A DNA stretch of 64,000 bases from assembly GCA_964396595.1 (NCBI GenBank), contig CAYNFR010000005.1, positions 62,001-126,000 on the forward strand, given 5' to 3'. The notes below the pieces were generated by a model that worked only from the letters and a program-made list of their open reading frames with translations, was not told the origin of the DNA and did no database searches. This stretch comes from CAYNFR01 sp964396595. Lineage in GTDB: Bacteria; Bacteroidota; Bacteroidia; Chitinophagales; Saprospiraceae. The position numbers and the translations under genes were made by a program. Positions 34,836-43,347 of the stretch are shown here, in pieces (the first letter of the stretch is position 1; every line of letters starts with the position of its first letter).

Positions 34836-35234
34836 CTAGCCTTGGGTGATTATACCAAAAAAAAGGCAATAAATACCCAAGACATCAATAATTCAATACA
34901 ATTGCATGGGTGTGCGATCTTCGGTAGTCTATAATCTATCAAGTTTCAACAGGAAAATTATTGGTGGTCGTTCGACATCTGAAATTGCAATTATTGTTGG
35001 CTAAAGGGCGGGTGCGTGAAGCATGTAAATGTTTAAGTTAGCTCATGAATGAGCTCAGATTGAATAGTGAATTCTCTAAGGCAAATGCTGCGATACCTGA
35101 TCATATTAGCATTTGGTGGGTATCTTGGAAATAATCCATCTATGATAGTTCACTAGTCATTACATTGTTATGCTTTATGCCGAGCCCATATTGACATGTA
35201 GCTGACATGTCAGTGTGAATTGAGTGATTTGCAC
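34836..35234. other. 399-base intergenic region
   Basis: Between convergent genes. It contains an inverted repeat AGCTCAT-GA-ATGAGCT (35040-35055), a direct repeat TGACATGT at 35192-35199 and 35203-35210, and a 7-base pair CTTGGGT / ACCCAAG (34841-34881). No strong terminator and no gene seen. Confidence 0.4.
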
Positions 35235-36542
35235 TTATATTTCATTTATGCGCTTTCCTTCAAGCGCGGACAATATTGGATTTTTAGATTCACCGATCAG
35301 TTGGTGTCGATAGATACTGTTGTGCCCGGAAAACAAATAAGCGCTCACACAAGCCAGCGCTGCATAAACACCACAGTCCGCACCGAAGAGCTCAATCGCC
35401 ATAATGCTGCAGGCTATAGGCGTATTAGTCGCACCGGCAAACACAGCCACAAAACCCATACCTGCCAGCAATCCTATTGGAAGCGGTATAAATAGCCCCA
35501 AGGCGTTACCCAATGTCGCGCCGATAAAAAATAGAGGGGTCACTTCACCTCCTTTAAATCCGGCTGCTAGCGTAATGACAGTTAATACCAGTTTTATGAA
35601 GAAATCATATGCGGGCAACTGTACTTCAAATGACCCGACTATAGTCGGAATACCCAGGCCGATGTATTTGCTCGTGCCAAGCACCCATACTAGTCCTGCC
35701 ACGATGACCCCTCCCAGCACCGGGCGGAAAGGCGGATACTTTATCCGTGTTTTAAACTGCGTCCCCAGCCAATGACCTGATTTACTGAATGTCATCGCAC
35801 ATAATCCAAAGCTAATTCCCGTCACAATGGCTAGTGCAATATTCAATAAGCTCATTTCAGGGACTAAGTCAATATGATAGTGCGTGTGTGGTGTCTTCCA
35901 CAGATGCGTGACATGATCCGCTATAACAGCAGTCATAAATGCCGGAAGAAGGGCATTGTATCGTAACCGTCCGATATGAAAAAACTCGAGTGCGAATATG
36001 GCTCCGGCTAGTGGCGTGCCGAAAACTGACCCAAATCCTCCCGCGACAGCCGCAACAATCAAGATGCGTCGTTCATCATTCGACAATTTAAACGGTTTGC
36101 TGAATTGATCTGCGATAGCTCCGGCCATCTGTAGCGCCGTACCCTCACGTCCTGCAGACCCACCGAATAAATGGGTGGCGATAGTGCCAAGATAAACCAT
36201 TGGTGCCATCCGAAATGGTATCAGCTTGCCTGGCGAGTGGATGTTGTCAATAAGTATATTATTACCTGCTTCGACTTCCTTGCCATACTTGTAATAACCC
36301 CACCCGATAGCAAACCCACATAAAGGAAGAAACGCAATGATCCACAGATTATCTTCTCGATAATCCGTCACATAAATCAGTGAATATAAAAAGCCAGCCG
36401 ACGCTGTTCCTATTAGTATACCTATGATAACAGAGATGAATATCCACTTAATAAGATTCTCCAGAAATAATTGATAATATCTGAGACGCATTCGACTACC
36501 CCTGATGATTCTCTGAAATATTGGACTTTTATTTAATGTCAT
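35235..36542 (-). CDS. CLC-type transporter, probable fluoride/proton antiporter (CLC-F)
   Basis: 435 residues with about ten membrane helices. Conserved CLC parts: GGSAGREGTALQMAGA (about residues 128-143, with the gating Glu), FGTPLAGAIFALEFFH (about 170-185) and GGEVTPLFFIGATLGNALG (about 335-353). From memory of the family, GREGT instead of GREGP, and AGNNILID instead of the chloride-binding GSGIP motif, mark the CLC-F branch that exports fluoride in exchange for protons. The fluoride riboswitch directly upstream supports this strongly. It is a single gene; its product protects the cytoplasm from fluoride. Confidence 0.9.
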   Translation of the reverse strand: MTLNKSPIFQRIIRGSRMRLRYYQLFLENLIKWIFISVIIGILIGTASAGFLYSLIYVTDYREDNLWIIAFLPLCGFAIGWGYYKYGKEVEAGNNILIDNIHSPGKLIPFRMAPMVYLGTIATHLFGGSAGREGTALQMAGAIADQFSKPFKLSNDERRILIVAAVAGGFGSVFGTPLAGAIFALEFFHIGRLRYNALLPAFMTAVIADHVTHLWKTPHTHYHIDLVPEMSLLNIALAIVTGISFGLCAMTFSKSGHWLGTQFKTRIKYPPFRPVLGGVIVAGLVWVLGTSKYIGLGIPTIVGSFEVQLPAYDFFIKLVLTVITLAAGFKGGEVTPLFFIGATLGNALGLFIPLPIGLLAGMGFVAVFAGATNTPIACSIMAIELFGADCGVYAALACVSAYLFSGHNSIYRHQLIGESKNPILSALEGKRINEI

Positions 36543-36545
36543 ATA

Positions 36546-36580
36546 GCCTGATGAATTATGGGTTGATTTATCTATCAGGC
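36546..36580 (-). promoter_or_regulatory. Probable expression platform: hairpin masking the CLC start
   Basis: GCCUGAU (36580-36574) can pair with AUCAGGC (36552-36546), a 7-base stem ending three bases before the AUG at 36542. The 5' arm shares GCC and U with the aptamer's 3' strand, so folding of the aptamer would compete with this hairpin. A translational ON switch is inferred. Confidence 0.55.
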
Positions 36581-36630
36581 GTCATCAGCTCTTCAGGAGC
36601 GGTTGGGTAAGGAAGAACACCATTTCCTTT
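36577..36630 (-). ncRNA. Fluoride riboswitch (crcB motif) aptamer
   Basis: On the minus strand the leader reads AAGGAA-AUGGUGUUC-UUCCUU (P1 hairpin 36629-36609), an unpaired ACCC, AACCGCUC, loop CUGAA, and GAGCUGAUGACGCCU (to 36577). This matches the crcB-motif consensus: the P1 loop AUGGnGUUC, ACCGC, and the 3' GCUGAUGACnCCU. P1 (AAGGAA/UUCCUU), P3 (GCUC/GAGC) and the pseudoknot GGUGUU (36621-36616) with GACGCC (36583-36578) can all form. It lies 34 bases before the CLC start codon. Confidence 0.92.
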
Positions 36631-36638
36631 TATGATGG

Positions 36639-36646
36639 CAAAAGTA
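36639..36646 (-). promoter_or_regulatory. -7 box of the riboswitch-CLC transcript
   Basis: TACTTTTG on the minus strand, ending 9 bases before the aptamer, so transcription would start just at its 5' edge. The nearest CAA (minus TTG) is 28 bases upstream, too far for a good -33. Confidence 0.5.
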
Positions 36647-36711
36647 GGGGAAGAGCTGCGATTTATCTTTTTATCAACAAGATTTTATCACGAGTAATTG
36701 AGGATCATTAT

Positions 36712-36802
36712 GGTCGCTTCGCTCCAATTTAAAGTGGCGAATTACGGATTACGAATTACGGATTACGAATTATGGATTACCGATTAAGAATTACTGATTA
36801 CG
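36712..36802. repeat. GATTACG/GAATTACG repeat tract with shared 14-base block
   Basis: GTCGCTTCGCTCCA (36713-36726) is the reverse complement, with one mismatch, of 8709-8722. It is followed by about nine alternating GAATTACG and GATTAC-type units (36738-36802) that decay toward the right. Same composition as the 8.5-kb intergenic region. Confidence 0.65.
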
Positions 36803-36876
36803 CTCGGGCTTCGCCTTAATTGCGATATACTTTGACTAAGCTGCCCTTTGAAGGCGCATTTCTTTGTTTTATAACT

Positions 36877-36930
36877 TTACTCAGGGCGTTGCCCTGAGCT
36901 AGATTAATCTACCCTTTCGGGCTGGGCAAA
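36877..36930. repeat. REP-like hairpins
   Basis: CTCAGGGC-GTT-GCCCTGAG (36880-36898, perfect 8-pair stem) followed by CTAGATTAATCTA and CCCTTTCGGGCTGGGC. This 'GGGCGTTGCCC ... CCCTTTCGGGCT' layout resembles repeats I recall from other Bacteroidota genomes. Could be a REP element or a terminator remnant. Confidence 0.5.
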
Positions 36931-37510
36931 GCATACTTCGACGATTTAGTTATATAGGTAGAATGACCCATCAACGTATGATTTTCGCGCCGTCAGGCAT
37001 GAAATAAAAAAGCACGCTTGCTAATTGATTCTATCTTAGACTTTAGTCTTTACTCATTTAACGAATTATCCGGATTCTGGCATTCTTAAGAAAGCTCGTG
37101 TCTTATTCGAATGACCACGCGGAGATCCAACGCACACCTTGTTAAGCGAATAGTAGCTTTTGAATCTGCAATAAGTGGGATATCAATATGGCTCTGACGT
37201 TATTAAAGAATAGGTGATTCTTGAAATAATATTCTCTACTATGGTGTGAAAAATTTGCAAGGTTTATAATACTGAATATAAGATAGCATGTAGTTCTATT
37301 ACTCAAATTTTAAAAATTTATTATTGATAATCAATCACTTATATATATATATATATTAATAGGCGAGTAGATATATTGATATGTCGCTTTAACCGAAGAA
37401 TTTTATTAGCCTGCATATTTCCCTGATTTTCGCAGAATTCACCATAGTCTAGTAAGTAATACCGATTCCTCTTGACTAAGTGGTTAGTACAAATGGAGAG
37501 ATCAGCTTTT

Positions 37511-39181
37511 CTATGCTCCCGTCTTTGTGCTTGTAGTAGATAGTTTCTTGTTGCCCTTCATTTGACTAGCTTTCATAAGTGCAGCACCCATATCAATCAC
37601 ACCACCTGCGACTGATAGACTTTCAAATGGCACAAGCTCGGAGCTACCGGGTTTTACTACCATCATTTTTGATAGAGTGATCGACGACATGATTGCCTCT
37701 TTTACTTGAACAGCAGTGAGTGAGGGGTAGTAAGATCTGATCACAGCAGCTACGCCACTGACGACAGGTGCAGCCATACTGGTGCCTTGCGCGATTCGGT
37801 AAGCATTATTAGGTATCGTACTATAAATCTCTTCGCCGGGTGCGAATAGATCTACATTGGCTTTGCCATAATTAGAGAAACCGGCTGGTAGGTTTTCATC
37901 TGCAGAAGGGCCTGATGCTCCGATAGATAGGTAGTTCTTCGGTTGCTTTTTCTTCCAGAATAGGAAACCCCTTGGCTTGAGGAAAGTGTCATTCGGGTAA
38001 TTTTCTTCTATATCAATATTCTGGCCGGAGTTACCTGCAGCATGAACAATAAGTACATCGCGTTTTTCAGCGAATCTTATCGCTTCGTCAACGATCTCTT
38101 TTTCGGGTGAAATCCCCTTGCCAAAACTCATATTGATGATCTGAGCACCATTTTCGACGGCATATTTGATGGCATTGGCCACATCTTTGTCTCTTTCATC
38201 ACCATCAGGTACGGCTCTGAGTACCATTATTTTTACATTATCCGCTATACCATCTATGCCAATATCATTGTTGCGTGATGCAGCTATTATTCCAGCCACA
38301 TGCGTACCGTGGAAAGCGTCAGGCCCTATGACTGAGTTATTGCCATAGTACCGTTCGTTTTTGTCTTCATACTTATCTCCGACGATGTCTCTCGGATCGA
38401 AATCTGGGTTGTAGCTGTATTTGAACTTCGTACCGTAATACTTAATAGCCTGATCGATTGGATCAACTATTTGAATTTTTAGCTCATTGAGAGGAGGCAC
38501 TTCGCCAAATGTAGTATAAAAATAATTAAGAACATTGGCAGCAATCACTTTGCTGCGATCAATTGACTCACCCATGGTATTGATGAATTCTTGATCGATG
38601 GCGGACCAGTCATCTACCTCTTCAAGGGTGTTCATTGCCTCCATTAATATATCCTTTCTCTCTACAAGCTCTTGATAATTTTCACGAGCACCTTTCACTT
38701 CTTGCTCAATTTTTGTCCCCCATTGGTTAAACTGGTTGAATTCTTTGAGTTCTTTGGGGGTGAGTTTGTTTGGGTCAACGTTGTTGTATTTCTTTCTCAG
38801 TTTCGCATATTCTCGAACCATTTCATAAGTATCAGCATCGACTTGGCTGCCTCCTAGACCACCTATAAAGTTCCAGCCATGAATGTCGTCTATGTAGCCA
38901 TTATTATCATCATCTATTCCGTTGTCGGGTATCTCTCTGGTATTCGTCCAGATGACATCTTTAAGGTCATCATGGTATATATCTACTCCAGAATCAATCA
39001 CTGCCACGATCACCGGGACGCCTTTTTTGTTCTTTAGAATTTTCGAATAGGTGTCATAAGTTCCAATATTCTGGATATTACCGCCACTTCGGCTCGCGTG
39101 ATACCAATTATCCACTGTTTGGGCGCTCAGCCCACCTACAAGCCATAATAGAGTAAGGAGTAGACACAAAACTTGCTTCAT
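37511..39181 (-). CDS. S8 family subtilisin-like peptidase
   Basis: 556 residues from ATG 39181; longer in-frame starts up to 39277 lie before the signal peptide (MKQVLCLLLTLLWLVGGLSAQ). Triad: Asp 63 in VIDSGVD, His 291 in FHGTHVAGI, Ser 468 in QGTSMAAPVV; oxyanion Asn 383 in AAGNSG. About 225 residues separate Asp and His, because of a charged helical insertion (about 115-280) not found in typical subtilisins. Calcium-type acidic turns (GIDDDNNGYIDD) precede it. Exported; no type IX tail at the C-terminus (ends STTSTKTGA), so probably periplasmic. Confidence 0.9.
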   Translation of the reverse strand: MKQVLCLLLTLLWLVGGLSAQTVDNWYHASRSGGNIQNIGTYDTYSKILKNKKGVPVIVAVIDSGVDIYHDDLKDVIWTNTREIPDNGIDDDNNGYIDDIHGWNFIGGLGGSQVDADTYEMVREYAKLRKKYNNVDPNKLTPKELKEFNQFNQWGTKIEQEVKGARENYQELVERKDILMEAMNTLEEVDDWSAIDQEFINTMGESIDRSKVIAANVLNYFYTTFGEVPPLNELKIQIVDPIDQAIKYYGTKFKYSYNPDFDPRDIVGDKYEDKNERYYGNNSVIGPDAFHGTHVAGIIAASRNNDIGIDGIADNVKIMVLRAVPDGDERDKDVANAIKYAVENGAQIINMSFGKGISPEKEIVDEAIRFAEKRDVLIVHAAGNSGQNIDIEENYPNDTFLKPRGFLFWKKKQPKNYLSIGASGPSADENLPAGFSNYGKANVDLFAPGEEIYSTIPNNAYRIAQGTSMAAPVVSGVAAVIRSYYPSLTAVQVKEAIMSSITLSKMMVVKPGSSELVPFESLSVAGGVIDMGAALMKASQMKGNKKLSTTSTKTGA

Positions 39182-39216
39182 CTTTATTAATATTTCGACA
39201 TTTAACATAAGGGCTT

Positions 39217-39245
39217 TTGAATAGTGCCGGTGATACATATCTTCG
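39217..39245 (+). promoter_or_regulatory. Possible promoter of recQ
   Basis: TTG (39217-39219), 18 bases, TATCTTCG (39238-39245; one mismatch to TAnnTTTG). Transcription would start at about 39252, just before the open frame that begins at 39263. Confidence 0.4.
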
Positions 39246-39331
39246 ATGTGCCAAATCATTAACACATCAAACACCAAGTTGATATCACTGCTGCATTAAA
39301 AGCGCTGCAAAAATACTGGAATTATTCTTTT

Positions 39332-41125
39332 TTGCGGCCACTTCAAGAAAACAGCATACGTCATATTTTGGCGGGTGATTCTGTACTGGCTTTATTTCCG
39401 ACAGGTGGCGGAAAATCACTTTGCTTTCAATTGCCCGCGCTGCTGTTTCCCGGGATCACCATTGTTATATCCCCCCTGGTTTCTTTAATGGATGATCAAG
39501 TCCAACAGCTGAAACGGAGGAATATACGAGCAGAAGCCATTCATCACGGCCTTTCGGCTCATGATATAGACCGTATTCTCGATAACTGTATTTATGGGGA
39601 TGTCAAAATACTCTATTTATCCCCTGAGAGATTGCGCAACGAGCTCTTTCTCACGCGTATCAGTAAAACACTTGTTTCGTTCATCGCTATAGATGAAGCA
39701 CATTGCATTTCCCAATGGGGTCATGATTTCAGACCTGCTTATCTAAGCATAATAGATTTTCTGAAGCTTTATAAGCATACGCCGGTGATGGCTCTCACGG
39801 CAACCGCTACGCCGCGTGTAGTAAACGAAATATTGAAGCATATTGATAGAGATCATGTCGAATTGGTCAGGGGGAGTTTTCTGCGAGACAATATCTATTT
39901 AAGTGTACGCAATACGGAGGATAAGCTCAATGTCCTTAAGCAATACATCACGAATCGTTCCGGAAAGACCATAGTCTATATCAGAAGTAGAAGACAGGTC
40001 GAAATGATCTGTAATATGCTAAACTCCCTAGGAGTTAGTGTTGCGTTTTTCCATGCGGGCATTAGTTATGAACAGAAAATTGAGGCACAAAAAAAATTTA
40101 CTTGCGGAGAAATAGATGTCATCGTGGCCACCAATGCATTTGGGATGGGTATAGATATTCCGGACGTTCGTCATGTATGTCATTTCGGCTTGCCGGGATC
40201 CATCGAAGAGTATTATCAAGAGGTCGGTAGGGCAGGGCGAGATGGGGCAAATGCTGACGCATTAACTATTTATAGTAAATACGACAGAGAGCAGCTTGAT
40301 CAATCATCATTCTATAATCAGGTACCTTGGACGGATGTCGTGCGTTATTACAAGTATTTATTCGTTCATTACCATATTAATATTGGTGAAGGAGAGAATT
40401 TTCACAGCGCACTGTATTATGACAAACTCGCTGTAAAGTGGGGAAAAAGTGTCAAGGAAGTATATCACTTGATAGATGCCTTTCAACAATTGGAGATTGT
40501 ACAAGTGGATGTGGAGGATTCAAATAGAATTTTGATATGTGCCACTCTTGATCTCAGAGAATTGAGGGAAGTAGAACTAGTGGGGGACATACAAGATGTG
40601 CTGGATTATTGCATCAGAAGGTTGAACGGGTTCTTTGACGGATGGGCAGAATTTGATCTTGATAAGGCTAAAAAATTTACAGGAATCAATAAGAAGCAAT
40701 TGGGCATCCTGCTTATCCAACTTCAGAAAAAGGGATATATCAAGTACTTCCTTGATAAGTCCGGAGATAAAATAAATTTTTTAAAGAATCGAGTCCATTC
40801 TAGTGATGTAGATATGTACAGGGATAAATATGAGACTATAGGGCAGATGTACAGGTATAGACGTGAAATGCTGACAAGTTTTCTCGATGCAAAACAATGC
40901 TATACCCAGCTTATTCTGAATTACTTCGGAGAATATGAAGCCATGAGATGTAACAATTGCGCGTATTGCGATCGGCACAATATAGCCGCTGTAAGCTCAC
41001 CATATGATTATCAAGCTGCCTATGATCGTGCATGGAGGAATTCAGATTTGCTCACGATGAAGGCCCTACAGGAGTTGTATAATGAAGGATTAATTCAGTT
41101 AAGTGTCAGAGGAAGTGAGTATTAG
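39332..41125 (+). CDS. recQ: RecQ family ATP-dependent DNA helicase
   Basis: 597 residues from TTG 39332, but the frame is open back to 39263 and reads ALKALQKYWNYSFLRPLQ, the normal RecQ N-terminus with motif 0. No ATG, GTG or TTG lies in that part, so the true start may be ATC (39266 or 39284) or CTG (39305). Helicase motifs: Walker A FPTGGGKSLCF, DEAH in IAIDEAHCISQWGHDFR, LTATATP, and QEVGRAGRDG. A winged-helix region follows and the Zn-type cysteines sit at the end (CYTQLILNYFGEYEAMRCNNCAYC). 3'-5' helicase in recombination repair. Overlaps the next gene by 23 bases. Confidence 0.95.
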   Translation: MRPLQENSIRHILAGDSVLALFPTGGGKSLCFQLPALLFPGITIVISPLVSLMDDQVQQLKRRNIRAEAIHHGLSAHDIDRILDNCIYGDVKILYLSPERLRNELFLTRISKTLVSFIAIDEAHCISQWGHDFRPAYLSIIDFLKLYKHTPVMALTATATPRVVNEILKHIDRDHVELVRGSFLRDNIYLSVRNTEDKLNVLKQYITNRSGKTIVYIRSRRQVEMICNMLNSLGVSVAFFHAGISYEQKIEAQKKFTCGEIDVIVATNAFGMGIDIPDVRHVCHFGLPGSIEEYYQEVGRAGRDGANADALTIYSKYDREQLDQSSFYNQVPWTDVVRYYKYLFVHYHINIGEGENFHSALYYDKLAVKWGKSVKEVYHLIDAFQQLEIVQVDVEDSNRILICATLDLRELREVELVGDIQDVLDYCIRRLNGFFDGWAEFDLDKAKKFTGINKKQLGILLIQLQKKGYIKYFLDKSGDKINFLKNRVHSSDVDMYRDKYETIGQMYRYRREMLTSFLDAKQCYTQLILNYFGEYEAMRCNNCAYCDRHNIAAVSSPYDYQAAYDRAWRNSDLLTMKALQELYNEGLIQLSVRGSEY

Positions 41126-42215
41126 CATATCCATTCTTCTTTCTAATGATATCCGGCATGACCGCCGAATGTTGCGTATAGCGCGTAGTTTACAATCGAT
41201 TAATGATACGCGGGTTAAGATCATTGGGGTATCGTCTCGATCAGAAAGCATGGAATATGAATCGGTATCTTGCCAATTGGTAAAAACTTCTTTCGGAAGG
41301 GGCGTGATGTTCTACTTTAGTCTCAATGTAGCCTTGTATAAGCAGCTAATAAAGGATCGACCACGGATTGTTTACTGTGTGGATATTGACACTATACCGG
41401 CTGGACGTATTTACAAGCTCTTCAATAAAGTGTCTCTGGTTCTTGATTGTCATGAGTGGTATGAGTACTTGCCTGAGTTACAAAAGCGTCCGATTAAGCG
41501 TTCTATTTGGCGACTGGTATCTCATGTCTGTATACCTGGCGTCGATTTAGGTTTTACAGTATCAGAATCAATTTCCCGAGGTATGGGAAAGTTGTACCAT
41601 AAGGACTTTCAAGTCATTAGAAACTTGCCGATGACTCGAGATCACAATAATATCAATATTCATACCTGCAATACACCATTGATATTGGTTTATCTGGGCA
41701 AAATAAACCCTGGCCGTGGTGTAGCGGAGTTAATAGAAATAATCAAACAGGATCAGCGATTTGAATTGTGGATTATCGGTGATGGACCGTTATTGAATGA
41801 TATGCAGATGATGGCTCGTGATACGGCCAATATTCGATTTTACGGATTACTTCACCAGTCTGCATTTGGGGCACTATTGGATCAATGTGATGTAGGGGTG
41901 AATTTACTTGACCCTTCGAGCAAGAGTTATCAATACTCGCTAGCGAATAAATTTTTTGATTATGCTCATCACGGTCTGGCCGTACTGTCTATGGATTTTC
42001 CTGAATATCGTCTGCTGAATCGGGATTATCCAAATTCAATTTTATGTAGCGATCTCAGTACCAGCCAAATAAGAGAATCCTTGAATAGCTTCTTGATTCT
42101 CGACAAACTTGTAAAAATGAAAGAACAAAGTTTAAGGCTTGCCAGTGACCATCATTGGGAATCCGAGGAGTCTAAACTGCTTAGTATAATAAAAGCAAAA
42201 GTTGCTTTCGGCTAG
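41103..42215 (+). CDS. Glycosyltransferase, GT4-like
   Basis: 370 residues from GTG 41103 (a second GTG at 41115 is possible). Two Rossmann-like halves. N-half: ILLSNDIRHDRRMLRIARSL and YCVDIDTIPAGRIY; C-half: LVYLGKINPGRGVAELIEII, ELWIIGDGPLLNDMQ, FYGLLHQSAFGALLDQCDVGVNLLDP and KFFDYAHHGLAVLSM, the last giving the sugar-nucleotide contact region. Probably cytoplasmic or membrane-associated, making a cell-surface glycan; the acceptor is unknown. It overlaps recQ, which suggests shared transcription but not shared function. Confidence 0.85.
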   Translation: MSEEVSISISILLSNDIRHDRRMLRIARSLQSINDTRVKIIGVSSRSESMEYESVSCQLVKTSFGRGVMFYFSLNVALYKQLIKDRPRIVYCVDIDTIPAGRIYKLFNKVSLVLDCHEWYEYLPELQKRPIKRSIWRLVSHVCIPGVDLGFTVSESISRGMGKLYHKDFQVIRNLPMTRDHNNINIHTCNTPLILVYLGKINPGRGVAELIEIIKQDQRFELWIIGDGPLLNDMQMMARDTANIRFYGLLHQSAFGALLDQCDVGVNLLDPSSKSYQYSLANKFFDYAHHGLAVLSMDFPEYRLLNRDYPNSILCSDLSTSQIRESLNSFLILDKLVKMKEQSLRLASDHHWESEESKLLSIIKAKVAFG

Positions 42216-43213
42216 TCGAATAATGCTCCGTAATCGTTAGATCTGGTGAGCTTTTCTTTTTCTGCGCGGTATTCGCCCAGATCTAAAGTTTCTCTATCGG
42301 CTACTTCCTTACCTCCTAGCAGTAGTAGGGAGCTGCGGCGTTCGTACTCTTCCAGCATTTTGAGACCTTGCTCTTCGAACATTCCGTTTTTCAGATCCAC
42401 ACTATCCATAAAACTTGCAGAAAGTTGCATGAACTGCTCCATTTCCCCCACTTTCATGGCTACATCGTCAGCTACGGCCTCAAGTGCCATATCAAACATT
42501 GCTCGTTGGTCATTATTGCCGGATATAATATTCATCGCACTCTTCATGGCGCTATGAGAAGCTCTTATTGCTTTGCGCTCTTGCTCTTTAACTTTGACTT
42601 GATCCTTGGTATCTTCTAATAATATTTCAGAGTTCGAATACATTTTGCTCAGCACTTTATAGAGAATGCTCATTTTACTATGCAACTCCTCGTATTTCTC
42701 ATTAGTCTCTTTTAACCTTGCGGCTTTACGGCTCGCGAGCATTAACTGCTGCTGGTTGCCCATTTCTTTAGCTTTTCTAGCTAGGAGCATACTTTGCTCA
42801 ATTTCTTTTGTATTGTCCATCATCATTGTCTTCATCTTGCGCATTTGACCACGGAGGTTTCCGATTTGTTTGCCCATTTTCTGAAGATTCTGAGTGAGAT
42901 CGTCGACATAATTTTTAAGAATTCCGATAGGGTCAATGGTCACAAAAATGCTCGTAATCTTGCGCATCATACTCTTGTATAAATAGCCTACTAGTGCGCG
43001 CATACGCGGATCTAAGACCATATATACGATTGCTGCTAAAACAAGAATTGTCACTACTAGACCTACGAGATTGGATGCAAAGGCTAGTATAGCCGCAATA
43101 TTTGTAGCCAGTAAAAATCCTAATCCTCCCAAGAATGCTAAGAGAAATATACTGCCGGTCACTCCTTCAGGGCGACTCCAGAATGATTTAGGCTTGGTGC
43201 TGATGTTTTCCAT
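42212..43213 (-). CDS. Membrane-anchored coiled-coil protein, PspA/ESCRT-III-like candidate
   Basis: 333 residues. Two hydrophobic segments near the N-terminus (about 20-36 and 40-66), then an almost wholly helical, Met/Lys/Glu-rich region (about 85-310) with a long coiled coil (NLQKMGKQIGNLRGQMRKMKTMM ... SRKAARLKETNEKYEELHSKM). The last part (MALEAVADDVAMKVGEMEQFM ... LKMLEEYERR) has short acidic helices. Hairpin length and order recall PspA/IM30-type ESCRT-III proteins, but with a membrane anchor in front. No sequence family is recognised; this is inference. The 3' end overlaps the convergent glycosyltransferase by four bases. Confidence 0.65.
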   Translation of the reverse strand: MENISTKPKSFWSRPEGVTGSIFLLAFLGGLGFLLATNIAAILAFASNLVGLVVTILVLAAIVYMVLDPRMRALVGYLYKSMMRKITSIFVTIDPIGILKNYVDDLTQNLQKMGKQIGNLRGQMRKMKTMMMDNTKEIEQSMLLARKAKEMGNQQQLMLASRKAARLKETNEKYEELHSKMSILYKVLSKMYSNSEILLEDTKDQVKVKEQERKAIRASHSAMKSAMNIISGNNDQRAMFDMALEAVADDVAMKVGEMEQFMQLSASFMDSVDLKNGMFEEQGLKMLEEYERRSSLLLLGGKEVADRETLDLGEYRAEKEKLTRSNDYGALFD

Positions 43214-43347
43214 GAGTAAAGAGACTTTTTTCCTTGTTAACTTAAAGCACCCGCAAGGTATGTAAATTTAGTCAACGAAAAAAAGTATTCCGACAAATGG
43301 TCTTTCACAATTGACTAGTGTGTTGACTCGGTAGATAGGGGTAAACA

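Larger units (their letters stand above)
36647..37510. other. Long intergenic region with repeats
   Basis: No gene over about 860 bases. It holds the GATTACG repeat tract (36738-36802), a REP-like double hairpin (36877-36930) and an AT run of eight TA units (37340-37355). The remainder (36960-37340 and 37360-37510) shows nothing I recognise. Confidence 0.5.

Noticed and set aside
35192..35210. TGACATGT direct repeat as an operator
   Set aside because: It lies between two convergent gene ends, so there is no promoter for it to control.
36738..36802. GATTACG tract as a CRISPR array
   Set aside because: Units are 6-8 bases without spacers, and no cas genes are present.
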